Shown: one piece after another, positions 16,774-25,438 of the stretch
Layout of the letters: each line of letters begins with the position of its first letter
How positions within the stretch are numbered: position 1 is the first letter of the stretch
DNA from: Christiangramia crocea
GTDB taxonomy: Bacteria > Bacteroidota > Bacteroidia > Flavobacteriales > Flavobacteriaceae
Direction: 5' to 3'
Length of the DNA stretch: 64,000 nt
NCBI RefSeq assembly: GCF_022410465.1
Contig: NZ_JAJSON010000013.1
Coordinates: 1 to 64,000, forward strand
Position numbers and translations under genes: made by a program
The notes under the pieces: model-generated
Databases searched by the model: none
The model's input: the letters and a program-made list of their open reading frames with translations, nothing else
Told to the model about the DNA's origin: nothing

Positions 16774-17667
16774 ATGAAAAAAGGATTAACCATACTGGTA
16801 TCATTTACAATTTTTGGCTTTACATCCTGCAATGATGATAACAAAGCAGATGGATACGGTAACTTTGAGGCCACAGAAGTCATCATTTCTTCGGAAGCCC
16901 AGGGAAAAATAAAATATTTTAAAGCCAAGGAAGGAGAGCAAATAGAACCTGGGATCCATGTAGCCCTGATCGATACCACGCAGCTACATTTAGAAATACA
17001 ACAACTCCAGGCCTCTAAACAGACTGTAGCTTCGAAATCCCAAAGTGTCTTCTCTCAAATAGATGTTCTTAATGAGAAACTAAAAATTGCGGAACGTGAA
17101 GAAAAGCGTGTAAAGAACCTCTTTGGAGAAAACGCCGCAACCCAGCGGCAGGTAGACCAGGCTGAAGGGGAAGTGCAGGTAATCAGGGAAGAAATAAAAA
17201 ATGTGAGGACTAAGAACTCCCCTATTGTAAATGAAATGCAATTGATCGACGCGCAGATTGCAAAGTTCAATGACCTCATTGAAAAAAGCATCATTGAAAA
17301 CCCCATAAAGGGAACTGTTCTTGCCACCTATGCCGAAACCGGGGAAATTACCGCCTTCGGAAGACCCCTGTACAAGATCGCTGATCTGGATGTTTTGACC
17401 CTGCGGGTGTATATCAGTGAAGTCCAGCTTTCAGATATTGAGCTGGGCCAGGAAGTACGAGTGAAAATAGATTCTAAAAAAGAACAAATGAAATCTTACC
17501 CCGGCCATATCAGCTGGATATCATCCTCGGCCGAATTTACTCCCAAAACAATTCAGACACGGGAAGAAAGAGCCAACCTGGTCTATGCCGTAGACATAGA
17601 AGTAGAAAACGACGGATCGCTTAAAATAGGAATGCCGGCAGAAATGTGGTTATCGACTACAGAGTAG
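16774..17667 (+). CDS. HlyD/YbhG-like membrane fusion lipoprotein
   Basis: 297 residues: lipobox TSC near residue 20, a split biotinyl-lipoyl domain (GKIKYFKAKEGEQIEPG and GTVLATYAETGEI), a central coiled-coil hairpin (about 75-165) and a beta-barrel/MP domain. The organisation matches YbhG-type periplasmic adaptors that link a YbhFSR-like ABC exporter to a TolC duct, exactly the genes on either side. The lipid anchor replaces the transmembrane helix used by other members. Confidence 0.9.
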   Translation: MKKGLTILVSFTIFGFTSCNDDNKADGYGNFEATEVIISSEAQGKIKYFKAKEGEQIEPGIHVALIDTTQLHLEIQQLQASKQTVASKSQSVFSQIDVLNEKLKIAEREEKRVKNLFGENAATQRQVDQAEGEVQVIREEIKNVRTKNSPIVNEMQLIDAQIAKFNDLIEKSIIENPIKGTVLATYAETGEITAFGRPLYKIADLDVLTLRVYISEVQLSDIELGQEVRVKIDSKKEQMKSYPGHISWISSSAEFTPKTIQTREERANLVYAVDIEVENDGSLKIGMPAEMWLSTTE

Positions 17668-17685
17668 TTAAATATAAAGAACGAC

Positions 17686-18621
17686 ATGAGTATCATATTA
17701 GAAAATATTACGAAGTCTTACAAGAAGGTCACTGCCGTAAAGGACATTTCCTTTGAGGTAAAACCGGGGGAATTGTTCGGGCTTATTGGTCCCGATGGTG
17801 CAGGAAAAACAACCCTTTTCCGGATCCTAACCACCTTGCTTTTTACAGATAGGGGAGAAGCTACAGTCGCAGGATATGATGTTGTGAAAGAGTACAAGGA
17901 AATCCGAAAGTCGGTTGGATACATGCCCGGGAAATTCTCTTTATATCAGGACCTGACCGTAGAAGAAAACCTGAAATTTTTTGCTACCATTTTCGGGACT
18001 ACCATAGAAGAAAATTACGATCTCATCAAAGATATATACCTCCAGATCGAACCCTTCAAGAAAAGAAGAGCCGGAAAACTTTCAGGAGGAATGAAACAAA
18101 AGCTGGCCCTTTCCTGTGCACTAATCCATAAGCCGAAGGTTTTGTTCCTGGATGAGCCAACTACTGGAGTCGACCCGGTTTCAAGAAAGGAATTTTGGGA
18201 CATGCTGAAAAGATTGAATAACAAAGGAATCACTACCCTGGTCTCTACCCCCTATATGGATGAAGCTGCCTTATGCGACCGGATAGCTCTTATTCAGGCC
18301 GGAAGAATATTGAAAATAGATACTCCTTCAAATATTATTGAGGAGCATGAAAAACAGATCTATAATGTTGAATCCAAGGATATGTATAAACTTATCCAGG
18401 ATCTAAAAGAATATCCTGAGAATGACAGCGTATTCGCCTTTGGGGAATTTGTCCATTACACCCACTCCAATGATGAATTTGCTCCTGAAGAACTAAAAAA
18501 ATATCTGGAAGAAAAAGGTCATGTGAAAGTGTTTATAGAGGCAACCTCCCCCGGGATCGAAGATATTTTTATGGACTTGTCCAGAACAAAAGACATTAAA
18601 GCCAAAGATAATGAAGTCTGA
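17686..18621 (+). CDS. ABC exporter ATPase, first half of a YbhF-type pair
   Basis: 311 residues. Walker A GPDGAGKTT at 35-43, signature LSGGMKQKLA, Walker B VLFLDEPTTGVDP and the H-loop equivalent in STPYMDEAALCDR: note Ser-Thr-Pro in place of the usual Thr-His, so the switch histidine is missing here. In enterobacterial YbhF two nucleotide-binding domains are fused; here they are two genes overlapping by 11 bp. Drives export through the permeases encoded downstream. Confidence 0.92.
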   Translation: MSIILENITKSYKKVTAVKDISFEVKPGELFGLIGPDGAGKTTLFRILTTLLFTDRGEATVAGYDVVKEYKEIRKSVGYMPGKFSLYQDLTVEENLKFFATIFGTTIEENYDLIKDIYLQIEPFKKRRAGKLSGGMKQKLALSCALIHKPKVLFLDEPTTGVDPVSRKEFWDMLKRLNNKGITTLVSTPYMDEAALCDRIALIQAGRILKIDTPSNIIEEHEKQIYNVESKDMYKLIQDLKEYPENDSVFAFGEFVHYTHSNDEFAPEELKKYLEEKGHVKVFIEATSPGIEDIFMDLSRTKDIKAKDNEV

Positions 18622-19348
18622 AGAAACCGTAATAGATGTCGAAAATCTGACCAAGAAGTTTGGTGATTTCACAGCGGTCAATGAAATTTCCTTTAAAACA
18701 TACAAAGGAGAAATATTTGGCTTCCTGGGAGCGAATGGCGCCGGAAAAACCACAGCCATGAAAATGCTCATCGGAATTTCCAAACCCTCATCCGGGAAGG
18801 CTTCTGTGACCGACTTTGACGTCTACTCCCAGCCTGACAGGATCAAGAGGAATATTGGATACATGAGCCAGAAATTCTCCATGTATGATGATCTCACTAT
18901 AAAAGAGAATATCACATTCTTTGGTGGTATTTATGGTCTTGACCGCAAGACCATAAAAACAAAAATCAGGGAAGTAATTAAAAGCCTGGGGTTGCAGGAT
19001 GTCGCTAATAAACTGGTGGGGGCCCTGCCTTTAGGCTGGAAACAGAAACTAGCTTTTTCAGTAGCCTTGTTACATGAACCCAGGATTGTTTTCCTGGATG
19101 AACCCACGGGGGGCGTAGATCCTATTACCCGCCGCCAGTTCTGGGAATTAATTTACAAACAGGCCTCCCAGGGAACTACCATATTCGTGACAACACATTA
19201 TATGGATGAAGCGGAATACTGTGACCGGGTATCCATAATGGTGGAAGGAAAAATTGAAGCTTTGGACACACCAAAAAATTTGAAAAGGGAATATAACACC
19301 GATTCAATGGATGGAGTATTCCTGAGACTGGCCAGGAATGTCGAATGA
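18611..19348 (+). CDS. ABC exporter ATPase, second half of a YbhF-type pair
   Basis: 245 residues. Walker A GANGAGKTT at 40-48, Walker B IVFLDEPTGGVDP and a proper switch histidine in VTTHYMDEAEYCDR. The signature motif is degenerate (LPLGWKQKLA instead of LSGGQ), as in the C-terminal half of YbhF. Together with the preceding subunit, which keeps LSGG but lacks the switch His, this suggests an asymmetric ATPase with one full and one degenerate site. The gene overlaps the previous one by 11 bp. Confidence 0.92.
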   Translation: MKSEETVIDVENLTKKFGDFTAVNEISFKTYKGEIFGFLGANGAGKTTAMKMLIGISKPSSGKASVTDFDVYSQPDRIKRNIGYMSQKFSMYDDLTIKENITFFGGIYGLDRKTIKTKIREVIKSLGLQDVANKLVGALPLGWKQKLAFSVALLHEPRIVFLDEPTGGVDPITRRQFWELIYKQASQGTTIFVTTHYMDEAEYCDRVSIMVEGKIEALDTPKNLKREYNTDSMDGVFLRLARNVE

Positions 19349-19373
19349 TCTGTACCATGCTTAAAAAACTTAT

Positions 19374-20480
19374 ATGAAACGTTTCATCGGATTTGTAAAA
19401 AAAGAGTTCTATCACATATTTCGTGATAAACGCTCTATGTTCATATTATTTGGAATGCCCATAGCCCAGATCCTGCTCTTCGGCTTTGCCATAACAAACG
19501 AGATCAACAATGTTGAAATCGGAATACTAGACAAATCAAAAGATCATGAATCCCGAAAAATAATCGATAAGATCAATGCTTCGGAATATTTCACCATAGG
19601 AAATGTGGTGGATAATGAAAACCAGATTGAATCGGTTTTCAAAAAAGGAGAAGTGAAAGCTTTCCTTGTCTTTGAAGAAGGCTTTGCAGAAAACCTGCAC
19701 GCCCTGCAACTTGGAAAGATTCAGGTGATCACCGATGCTACAGAACCTAATACTGCGAACACCATTGTAAATTATATCCAGTCCATCATCCAGCACTACC
19801 AGCAGGAATTAAACGAATCCTCAAGCGCAGGTGTCGAAATCCGGGTGCAGACACGAATGTACTTCAATGCAGAGCTTAAAAGTGTGTTCAATTTTCTTCC
19901 GGGCGTAATGACAGTCATCCTCATGCTGGTCTCCGCCATGATGACATCAATCTCCATTACACGTGAAAAAGAACTGGGAACTATGGAAATTTTGCTGGTT
20001 TCACCTTTAAAGCCTGTGCAGGTAGTTGTGGGAAAAGTTTTCCCCTACATATTTCTTTCGATTATAAATGCTTTGGTCATACTCATCCTGGGAGTAACAA
20101 TTTTTGAAATGCCCATAGAGGGTAGTTTGATCCTGCTGGCATTTGAAACGGTATTGTTCATTATTACTGCACTGTCCTTGGGAATTCTCATCTCTACTGT
20201 TGCTGAAACCCAGCAAACAGCTATGATGATCTCCCTAATGGGATTAATGCTACCGGTAATCCTCTTATCTGAATTTATTTTTCCTATTTCCAGTATGCCC
20301 CATCTTCTACAGTATATCAGCCACTTTATCCCTGCAAAATGGTTCATAATTATTCTTAAAGGAATCATGTTGAAAGGAGTCGGTATTATCTACCTGTGGA
20401 AAGAAACCCTGATCCTGGTTGTAATGGCCATTTTCTTGATTGCCCTAAGCATCAAAAAGTATAAAATTAGACTAGAATAA
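19374..20480 (+). CDS. ABC-2 type permease (YbhS/YbhR-like)
   Basis: 368 residues with the ABC2 architecture: one N-terminal transmembrane helix (about 22-40), a large periplasmic domain (about 45-170) and five C-terminal helices starting at FNFLPGVMTVILML. The cytoplasmic coupling motif TREKELGTMEILLVSPL is intact. Pairs with the next permease to form the channel; its stop and the next start share one base (TAATG). Confidence 0.92.
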   Translation: MKRFIGFVKKEFYHIFRDKRSMFILFGMPIAQILLFGFAITNEINNVEIGILDKSKDHESRKIIDKINASEYFTIGNVVDNENQIESVFKKGEVKAFLVFEEGFAENLHALQLGKIQVITDATEPNTANTIVNYIQSIIQHYQQELNESSSAGVEIRVQTRMYFNAELKSVFNFLPGVMTVILMLVSAMMTSISITREKELGTMEILLVSPLKPVQVVVGKVFPYIFLSIINALVILILGVTIFEMPIEGSLILLAFETVLFIITALSLGILISTVAETQQTAMMISLMGLMLPVILLSEFIFPISSMPHLLQYISHFIPAKWFIIILKGIMLKGVGIIYLWKETLILVVMAIFLIALSIKKYKIRLE

Positions 20481-21601
20481 TGAAAACCATAAGCTATATA
20501 GTACAAAAGGAGTTTCGGCAGATATTCAGGAACAAAGGGATGTTACCCATTATTTTTGTGCTTCCCCTTCTGCAACTGATCATTTTATCAAATGCCGCCA
20601 CCTTCGATATCGAGAACATTAAATTCTCCTACGTAGATCATGACAAAAGCTCCACTTCACGAGCTCTTATCGAAGATTTTGAGGCCTCCAGATATTTTGT
20701 GGTGCTTCAATCCTTTCCAGCACATAGCCTGGCCTATGAAAGTATGGAAAAAGGAGAAATAGATGTTATCCTGGAGATTCCTTCCAATTTTGAAGAACAG
20801 CTAGTGAGGGAACAGCAAACTGACCTGGGACTATATATCAATGCCATTGACGGTTCAAAGGCAGGAGTAGAAAGTGTATATATCAACCAGATCATCAAAA
20901 ATTTCAACAGGGATATTGTCATAAGTGCCATGGGCTTCAATCCTCGTCAAAACCAACAAATAAATGTATTGACGGTTCCTTCCTTCTGGTACAACAACAC
21001 CCTCAATTACAAAATCTTTATGGTTCCCGGAATATTGGTACTGCTGGTGACCATGCTAACCCTGTTCCTCTCCGGGATGAATATTGTGCGGGAAAAAGAA
21101 ATTGGAACCCTTGAACAGATCAACGTAACGCCCATAAAGAAATACCAGTTCATAATAGGAAAGCTGTTTCCATTCTGGGCTCTCGGTCTTCTCATTATGA
21201 CCATAGGCCTGATAATTTCAAAGGTCATCTTTGCAGTGCCCATGATCGGAAGTATTCCGCTTATTTATCTGTTTACCACTATCTACCTCCTGGTCATTCT
21301 AGGAATGGGACTTTTTATATCCAATTACACCGATACCCAACAACAAGCTATGTTTATTGCCTGGTTCTTTGTAGTCATTTTCATTTTGATGAGCGGACTC
21401 TTTACCCCCATAGAGAGTATGCCTGATTGGGCCCAAAAAATAACCCTCCTCAATCCAATCAGATATTTTGTAGAAATCATTAGAATGGTCATGCTCAAAG
21501 GATCAGGCTTAAATGATATTATGCCACAACTAACTATTATATCGGGATATGCCCTGGTCATGAATGCGCTGGCTGTGTGGAGTTACAAGAAAACAACCTA
21601 A
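20480..21601 (+). CDS. ABC-2 type permease, second subunit
   Basis: 373 residues with the same layout as the preceding gene: N-terminal helix, extracytoplasmic domain (DHDKSSTSRALIEDFEASRYF region) and C-terminal helices after the coupling segment VREKEIGTLEQINVTPI. The two permeases plus two ATPases, adaptor and TolC form a complete tripartite exporter of the YbhFSR type. Family members export drugs, cations or lipids; the substrate here is unknown. Confidence 0.92.
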   Translation: MKTISYIVQKEFRQIFRNKGMLPIIFVLPLLQLIILSNAATFDIENIKFSYVDHDKSSTSRALIEDFEASRYFVVLQSFPAHSLAYESMEKGEIDVILEIPSNFEEQLVREQQTDLGLYINAIDGSKAGVESVYINQIIKNFNRDIVISAMGFNPRQNQQINVLTVPSFWYNNTLNYKIFMVPGILVLLVTMLTLFLSGMNIVREKEIGTLEQINVTPIKKYQFIIGKLFPFWALGLLIMTIGLIISKVIFAVPMIGSIPLIYLFTTIYLLVILGMGLFISNYTDTQQQAMFIAWFFVVIFILMSGLFTPIESMPDWAQKITLLNPIRYFVEIIRMVMLKGSGLNDIMPQLTIISGYALVMNALAVWSYKKTT

Positions 21602-21635
21602 AACGTGGGCGATACAAATCGCTACAAACAGAAAA

Positions 21636-22025
21636 ATGAATTATTTAAAATCAGATAACATTCTTGGCCTCAGTGCTCTTCTTTTTGGGGTAATTACCTT
21701 ATTTGCCAGTAGTTCCGTCTTGTTTAATATTACTACTATTCTTCAAAAGAATGGAAATTACCCCTCTTTTATCCTGTGGATGAACTTGTTGTCCAGTCCG
21801 CTTTATCTGATGGCAGCAGTAGGATTAAAACTATCAAAAGTCTGGGCATTGCACCTTCTGGTGGCCATACTGACCATGTTATTTATCAGCCTTACTTATT
21901 TTATCCTGCTCATAAAAAATAATGAAGCTTATGAATTGGAAACCTTGATGGCTCTTGCCATTCGGATCGCTTTAACCAGCACCCTTGCCTATTTTGCCTT
22001 TAATACAACAATAAAAGAGAACTAG
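21636..22025 (+). CDS. small membrane protein of the exporter operon
   Basis: 129 residues from the ATG giving MNYLKSDNIL; four transmembrane helices (about 8-28, 42-62, 70-92, 105-125) and little else. The frame extends 72 bp upstream into the permease gene, but that part is not membrane-like and has no start context. No family recognised. Gaps of 34 bp before and 2 bp after tie it to the exporter operon, where it may assist the pump or handle the same lipid-like substrate. Confidence 0.7.
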   Translation: MNYLKSDNILGLSALLFGVITLFASSSVLFNITTILQKNGNYPSFILWMNLLSSPLYLMAAVGLKLSKVWALHLLVAILTMLFISLTYFILLIKNNEAYELETLMALAIRIALTSTLAYFAFNTTIKEN

Positions 22026-22027
22026 TT

Positions 22028-22483
22028 ATGAAAAATTACATGAAAATTCTGTTTGTCCTGTTGGCCACCTTTACCATCGGATCCTCAATGGCTCAGACCC
22101 CCAAGGAAAATTTATATACCCTGCGGGTTGAAGCTGGCAACTTCAGAAACTCTGAAGGGGTAGCTCAATTTGCACTATATAACAAGGAAGGAACCATTCC
22201 CGATGAGAAATTAAAAAGATATTTTAAAAAAGAAGTAGGTAAAATCGTGAATGGAAGATCATTCGTGACATTTAAAAATCTACCCAAAGGACACTATGCG
22301 GTAACCGTTCTACATGATGAAAACAGCAATGAAGAAATTGATAAAACACTCTTTTTCCCTAAAGAAGGTTTTGGACTTACTAATTTTCAAAAAATCTCCC
22401 TATCCAACCGCCCCGATTTTTCAAAGGCGAGTTTTATGCTGTCTGAAGATGCCGTGAAAAAAATTAAGCTTATTTATAAATGA
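22028..22483 (+). CDS. DUF2141 family secreted protein
   Basis: 151 residues: signal peptide ending SMAQ (about 23), then a small beta-sandwich-like domain with YTLRVEAGNFRNSEGVAQFALY-type strands (key parts LRVEAGNFRNSEG, FALYN) and FKNLPKGHYAVTVLHDENSNEEID, the DUF2141 hallmark. Function of the family is unknown; it is secreted or periplasmic. Overlaps the following phospholipase-like gene by 4 bp (ATGA), so co-translation is likely. Confidence 0.85.
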   Translation: MKNYMKILFVLLATFTIGSSMAQTPKENLYTLRVEAGNFRNSEGVAQFALYNKEGTIPDEKLKRYFKKEVGKIVNGRSFVTFKNLPKGHYAVTVLHDENSNEEIDKTLFFPKEGFGLTNFQKISLSNRPDFSKASFMLSEDAVKKIKLIYK

Positions 22484-23385
22484 AGATAAAAGCCCTGACA
22501 GGAATTTTCCTGTTCTTACATATAATCACATTTGCCCAGAATAAACTGGACACACTACCCAAGTTAGATCTAACCAAAATAGCCCTGGTAAACCAGAGTG
22601 ATAGCTATATTACATTCCCTACCGATATCGGAGACCTGGAGCCACTTATTTTCGAAGCCAATGTCAATCCTAATTTTGTAATCAGGGAAAGGGCTGATTC
22701 CAAACTGATGGCTGTTTTAACTCCACAGGTAAGGATTCGGATGTACAACAAAGATTCTTATCCCGTTCAAACTCCAAGTTATATCCCACAAATCTCCGTT
22801 TATCACCTCTTGTCAGAAAAAGGCCCCCTGAAAAAGACTACGGTATTTGGAAAAATTGCTCACCATTCAAACGGGCAGGATGGTACCTTCTATAAAGATT
22901 CCACTTCAACTGAGATCAATTTTCGATCCGGGAATTTTGCCACTAATTTCATGGAGTTTGGGATCCTGAAGAGTTTCTACAATGAAAAGAAAAATGCGCT
23001 GAGATTCTTTAAATCATCAGTTGAGTTACACCCTTCAAAGTGGATGCTTCCGGAGATGAGAGGCACCTATAGCGGTCTAAGATGGCACAACTCTTTATTG
23101 GCTTATAAATTACCGGTAGATAAACTCTTTTTTACCGAAAGCAGAAGAGCCAGCTTTTCGGTTAAACTCGAAACTACTTTATTACTGGATCAAATAAATG
23201 ACTGGGAGCTTTTTGATATTGATCGCCTAAATGCCGCCCTTACCTTGTACTATCATCCCAAATTTCTGGAAGATATTGGCTTGTTCATTCAGTTTTATAA
23301 AGGGATGGATTATTATAATATTTATTATCATAATGACATCTCTGTCATCCGCTTTGGTCTGATGACAGAAATCCTTAGATTTTGA
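22480..23385 (+). CDS. outer-membrane phospholipase A1-like protein
   Basis: 301 residues with a signal peptide (to FAQ, about residue 20) and a barrel-like remainder. The segment IAHHSNGQ at 127-133 reproduces the catalytic HxSNG motif of OMPLA/PldA (His 128, Ser 130), and an Asn candidate follows at 147 or 152 for the third catalytic position. OMPLA hydrolyses acyl chains of phospholipids that reach the outer leaflet. Last gene of the exporter operon, which links the pump to envelope lipid handling. Sequence otherwise diverged from enterobacterial PldA, so activity is inferred from the motif. Confidence 0.72.
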   Translation: MKIKALTGIFLFLHIITFAQNKLDTLPKLDLTKIALVNQSDSYITFPTDIGDLEPLIFEANVNPNFVIRERADSKLMAVLTPQVRIRMYNKDSYPVQTPSYIPQISVYHLLSEKGPLKKTTVFGKIAHHSNGQDGTFYKDSTSTEINFRSGNFATNFMEFGILKSFYNEKKNALRFFKSSVELHPSKWMLPEMRGTYSGLRWHNSLLAYKLPVDKLFFTESRRASFSVKLETTLLLDQINDWELFDIDRLNAALTLYYHPKFLEDIGLFIQFYKGMDYYNIYYHNDISVIRFGLMTEILRF

Positions 23386-23469
23386 AATTAAGAAATTTGC
23401 TCTGAAGCATGTGGAAACTTCTACGGGGAGCCTGTATCACAAAAAAATTAAAGAAAGGACGAATTCAGA

Positions 23470-24036
23470 TTAATTAGCCATTTCATTCAGTAAAAAAAAA
23501 CCAATAGCTGCTATTAAGCCACCAAGAAACACAAAGACCGAAAACATTAATAACTTCTGTTTTTTGGAAATGACCTTTCCCAGAAAATATAAATCTTTAA
23601 CCAATTCATTATACAGACTCTGGCCATCTAACATTATTCGATCAAATTCATTCTTGAAGGCGTCAATTGACTGTTTTGAAAAATTTGCAGCGTAGAGGGT
23701 CCCTTTATAATTACTTGCTCTGAATTCCTTTCCCAAATATCGATGTGGAAGCATACTTAAAAGTGCCAAAACCATGGAAATTAAGCCACATATTACTAAT
23801 ATTCTTATACCATAATTTTCTTTTACATCTACATTTACATTATTTACATTTAACACTTGAATTCCAATCAATAAGGAAGTAATAATTGAATTTACCGTTA
23901 AGACAATTCTGGCTTTATTGTCTACCATTTTTAGAAGATTATAATGATTTCGTGAAACTGTCCTAAATAGTGTTTGCACTCCACGGGAATCATATTTCTT
24001 TAATTTTTCCTGAACCTTAACTGATTTTTCCTCCAT
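23470..24036 (-). CDS. orphan Pycsar-type membrane effector (PycTM/DUF5706-like)
   Basis: 188 residues. Near the N-terminus LFRTVSRNHYNLLKMVDNKA leads into a membrane segment (about 43-62) with LTVNSIITSLL; the RNH...DNKA..VNS arrangement is the mark of the DUF5706/Pycsar TM effector domain. A second helix lies at about 77-96 and a third at 162-184, after a soluble helical stretch. Family knowledge: these proteins sense cyclic CMP or UMP from a linked pyrimidine cyclase and disrupt the inner membrane during phage infection. No cyclase gene is in this window, so activation here is unexplained. Confidence 0.75.
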   Translation of the reverse strand: MEEKSVKVQEKLKKYDSRGVQTLFRTVSRNHYNLLKMVDNKARIVLTVNSIITSLLIGIQVLNVNNVNVDVKENYGIRILVICGLISMVLALLSMLPHRYLGKEFRASNYKGTLYAANFSKQSIDAFKNEFDRIMLDGQSLYNELVKDLYFLGKVISKKQKLLMFSVFVFLGGLIAAIGFFLLNEMAN

Positions 24037-24272
24037 ACTTTTTAGGTTTATCTTTTCGAAATATTTTATAATGAAAATAATGATTTTTAATTCTCTATCT
24101 TGAGTTAGATATTTTAGATATATAGCAAGCAGCTACTTTTTTAAAAAAGTAAAGAAAGAAAATACCCCCTCCCGCATTATACCATATTTATACCTGTTAA
24201 TAATTGTTGGGTTATATCCTAAAGGAGAAATTCAATCTATAATCATAACGTGGCTCACGGCGTTTTAATAAT

Positions 24273-24695
24273 TCAAAAAATGGAGCTCCTTAAGAATTCT
24301 CTGGAACTCCCTAATAAAAAATACATCAACTGAGGCGGATGCAAGATTCTGGTGACAAATAGTGAATTATACAAATCTGGCCGACAGCCAAAGTCATTCA
24401 GGGTAATAAATTCCTCTACATAAGCGAAATGAAATTCCGGAAGTCGTTCAGAAATGATAATCAGGGGAATTTCTATTTTGGAAGTTTTATTGCTATATGG
24501 GTCTTCTTTTTCCCCGGCGGCCTCTTCTGCAAGCTGTTTCGTAAGATAACATTTCCCGTTACATTCCATTTCGGGTTTATCTTTATTCTCACAAAGTTTA
24601 TCCACGATATAATCGTAATTCACGGCGTACTCCACTAAGGGCCACAACGGCCGGGAGATCATCAACAGGGCAATTGCAAGAATTACATGTTTCAC
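24273..24695 (-). CDS. Cys-motif protein, predicted Fnr-box target
   Basis: About 140 residues with one N-terminal hydrophobic segment (VILAIALLMISRPLWPLVEY) and the motif EMECNGKCYLTKQL near residue 47; a further Cys lies in DFGCRPD. CxxxC spacing might hold a metal or redox pair. I know similar Bacteroidetes proteins only as hypotheticals. The frame can be read from a TTG at 24704, but that codon is part of a TACATTTG -7 box, so translation more likely starts at GTG 24695 (almost leaderless) or at ATG 24662. The gene is preceded by a Fnr-like box and runs toward the Pycsar-type gene on the same strand. Confidence 0.7.
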   Translation of the reverse strand: MKHVILAIALLMISRPLWPLVEYAVNYDYIVDKLCENKDKPEMECNGKCYLTKQLAEEAAGEKEDPYSNKTSKIEIPLIIISERLPEFHFAYVEEFITLNDFGCRPDLYNSLFVTRILHPPQLMYFLLGSSREFLRSSIF

Positions 24696-24701
24696 TGGCA
24701 G

Positions 24702-24746
24702 CAAATGTACCTTAAATCACGCTTAAAGTATATGATCATAATCACA
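24702..24746 (-). promoter_or_regulatory. Fnr-like box and -7 element, promoter 1
   Basis: On the minus strand TGTGAT-tatg-ATCATA (24731-24746) is followed by TACATTTG (24702-24709). Box centre to the last G of the -7 element is 36.5 bp, the same as at the two other boxed promoters, which places the box near -41.5. Confidence 0.65.
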
Positions 24747-24919
24747 ATTGGATCTTTCTATAATTTCAAATATTTTAAGACATAATCAGACCACTCTTCT
24801 GCCAGAAGTACTTTGAAGCATTTTCTAACAATCTAAAGTGTATAATATCATTTCAGATTTTATATTTGTACAGACCCTATTTTTTTTAAATCATTCCAGT
24901 CCATATAGATTTTTAAAAC

Positions 24920-25381
24920 CTAGTTCTCAATAAATCTCACGGTAGATGTTATTTCAGAATGAATGATTTTACCTCCTGTGTTTCCAACATAACCAGCCAA
25001 GATTCCGCTTGCCACAGCTATTAACAAACAAACGACCATGAAAAGATTAGAATACCTGATTTTTTTTACTTCTATGATAAAAGTAATTATAGAAAAAATC
25101 CCCAGAACCAACATTAGGTTTAAAAACAACTCTGCCAATTCTTCATGGTCATGAATAGAGGCTTCACTGATACCTGGAAGGTTTTCAACAATATCTTCGG
25201 CTCCCTCACCTGTGTAAAACGCAGGTATAGAGGTAAGAGATCCAAAAATAAAAATTCCAAGGCCGGTGAGGCGTACATCTCTATTCTTCAATAGAAAACC
25301 TGCCAGAACCACAACCGAACCAATAACCAAAGCTAAAAATGGTAAATGATTTACAAGTAAATGAAGATGTGCATTGTTCAT
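24920..25381 (-). CDS. DUF2231-like four-helix membrane protein
   Basis: 153 residues, four transmembrane helices (about 10-30, 37-57, 88-108, 115-135). It opens with NNAHLHLLVNHLPFLALVIG; the conserved His pairs (HLHLLVNH) and a later H-D-H near residue 83 resemble DUF2231/heme-handling membrane proteins. Follows the DUF6448 gene by 57 bp on the same strand, probably one operon. A heme or metal role is a guess from the histidines; the family function is not established. Confidence 0.7.
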   Translation of the reverse strand: MNNAHLHLLVNHLPFLALVIGSVVVLAGFLLKNRDVRLTGLGIFIFGSLTSIPAFYTGEGAEDIVENLPGISEASIHDHEELAELFLNLMLVLGIFSIITFIIEVKKIRYSNLFMVVCLLIAVASGILAGYVGNTGGKIIHSEITSTVRFIEN

Positions 25382-25438
25382 AATTCAGGAGTTATAGTAT
25401 TAAAATAAAATCTTCAGAGGATTCTTAACATTTATAAT

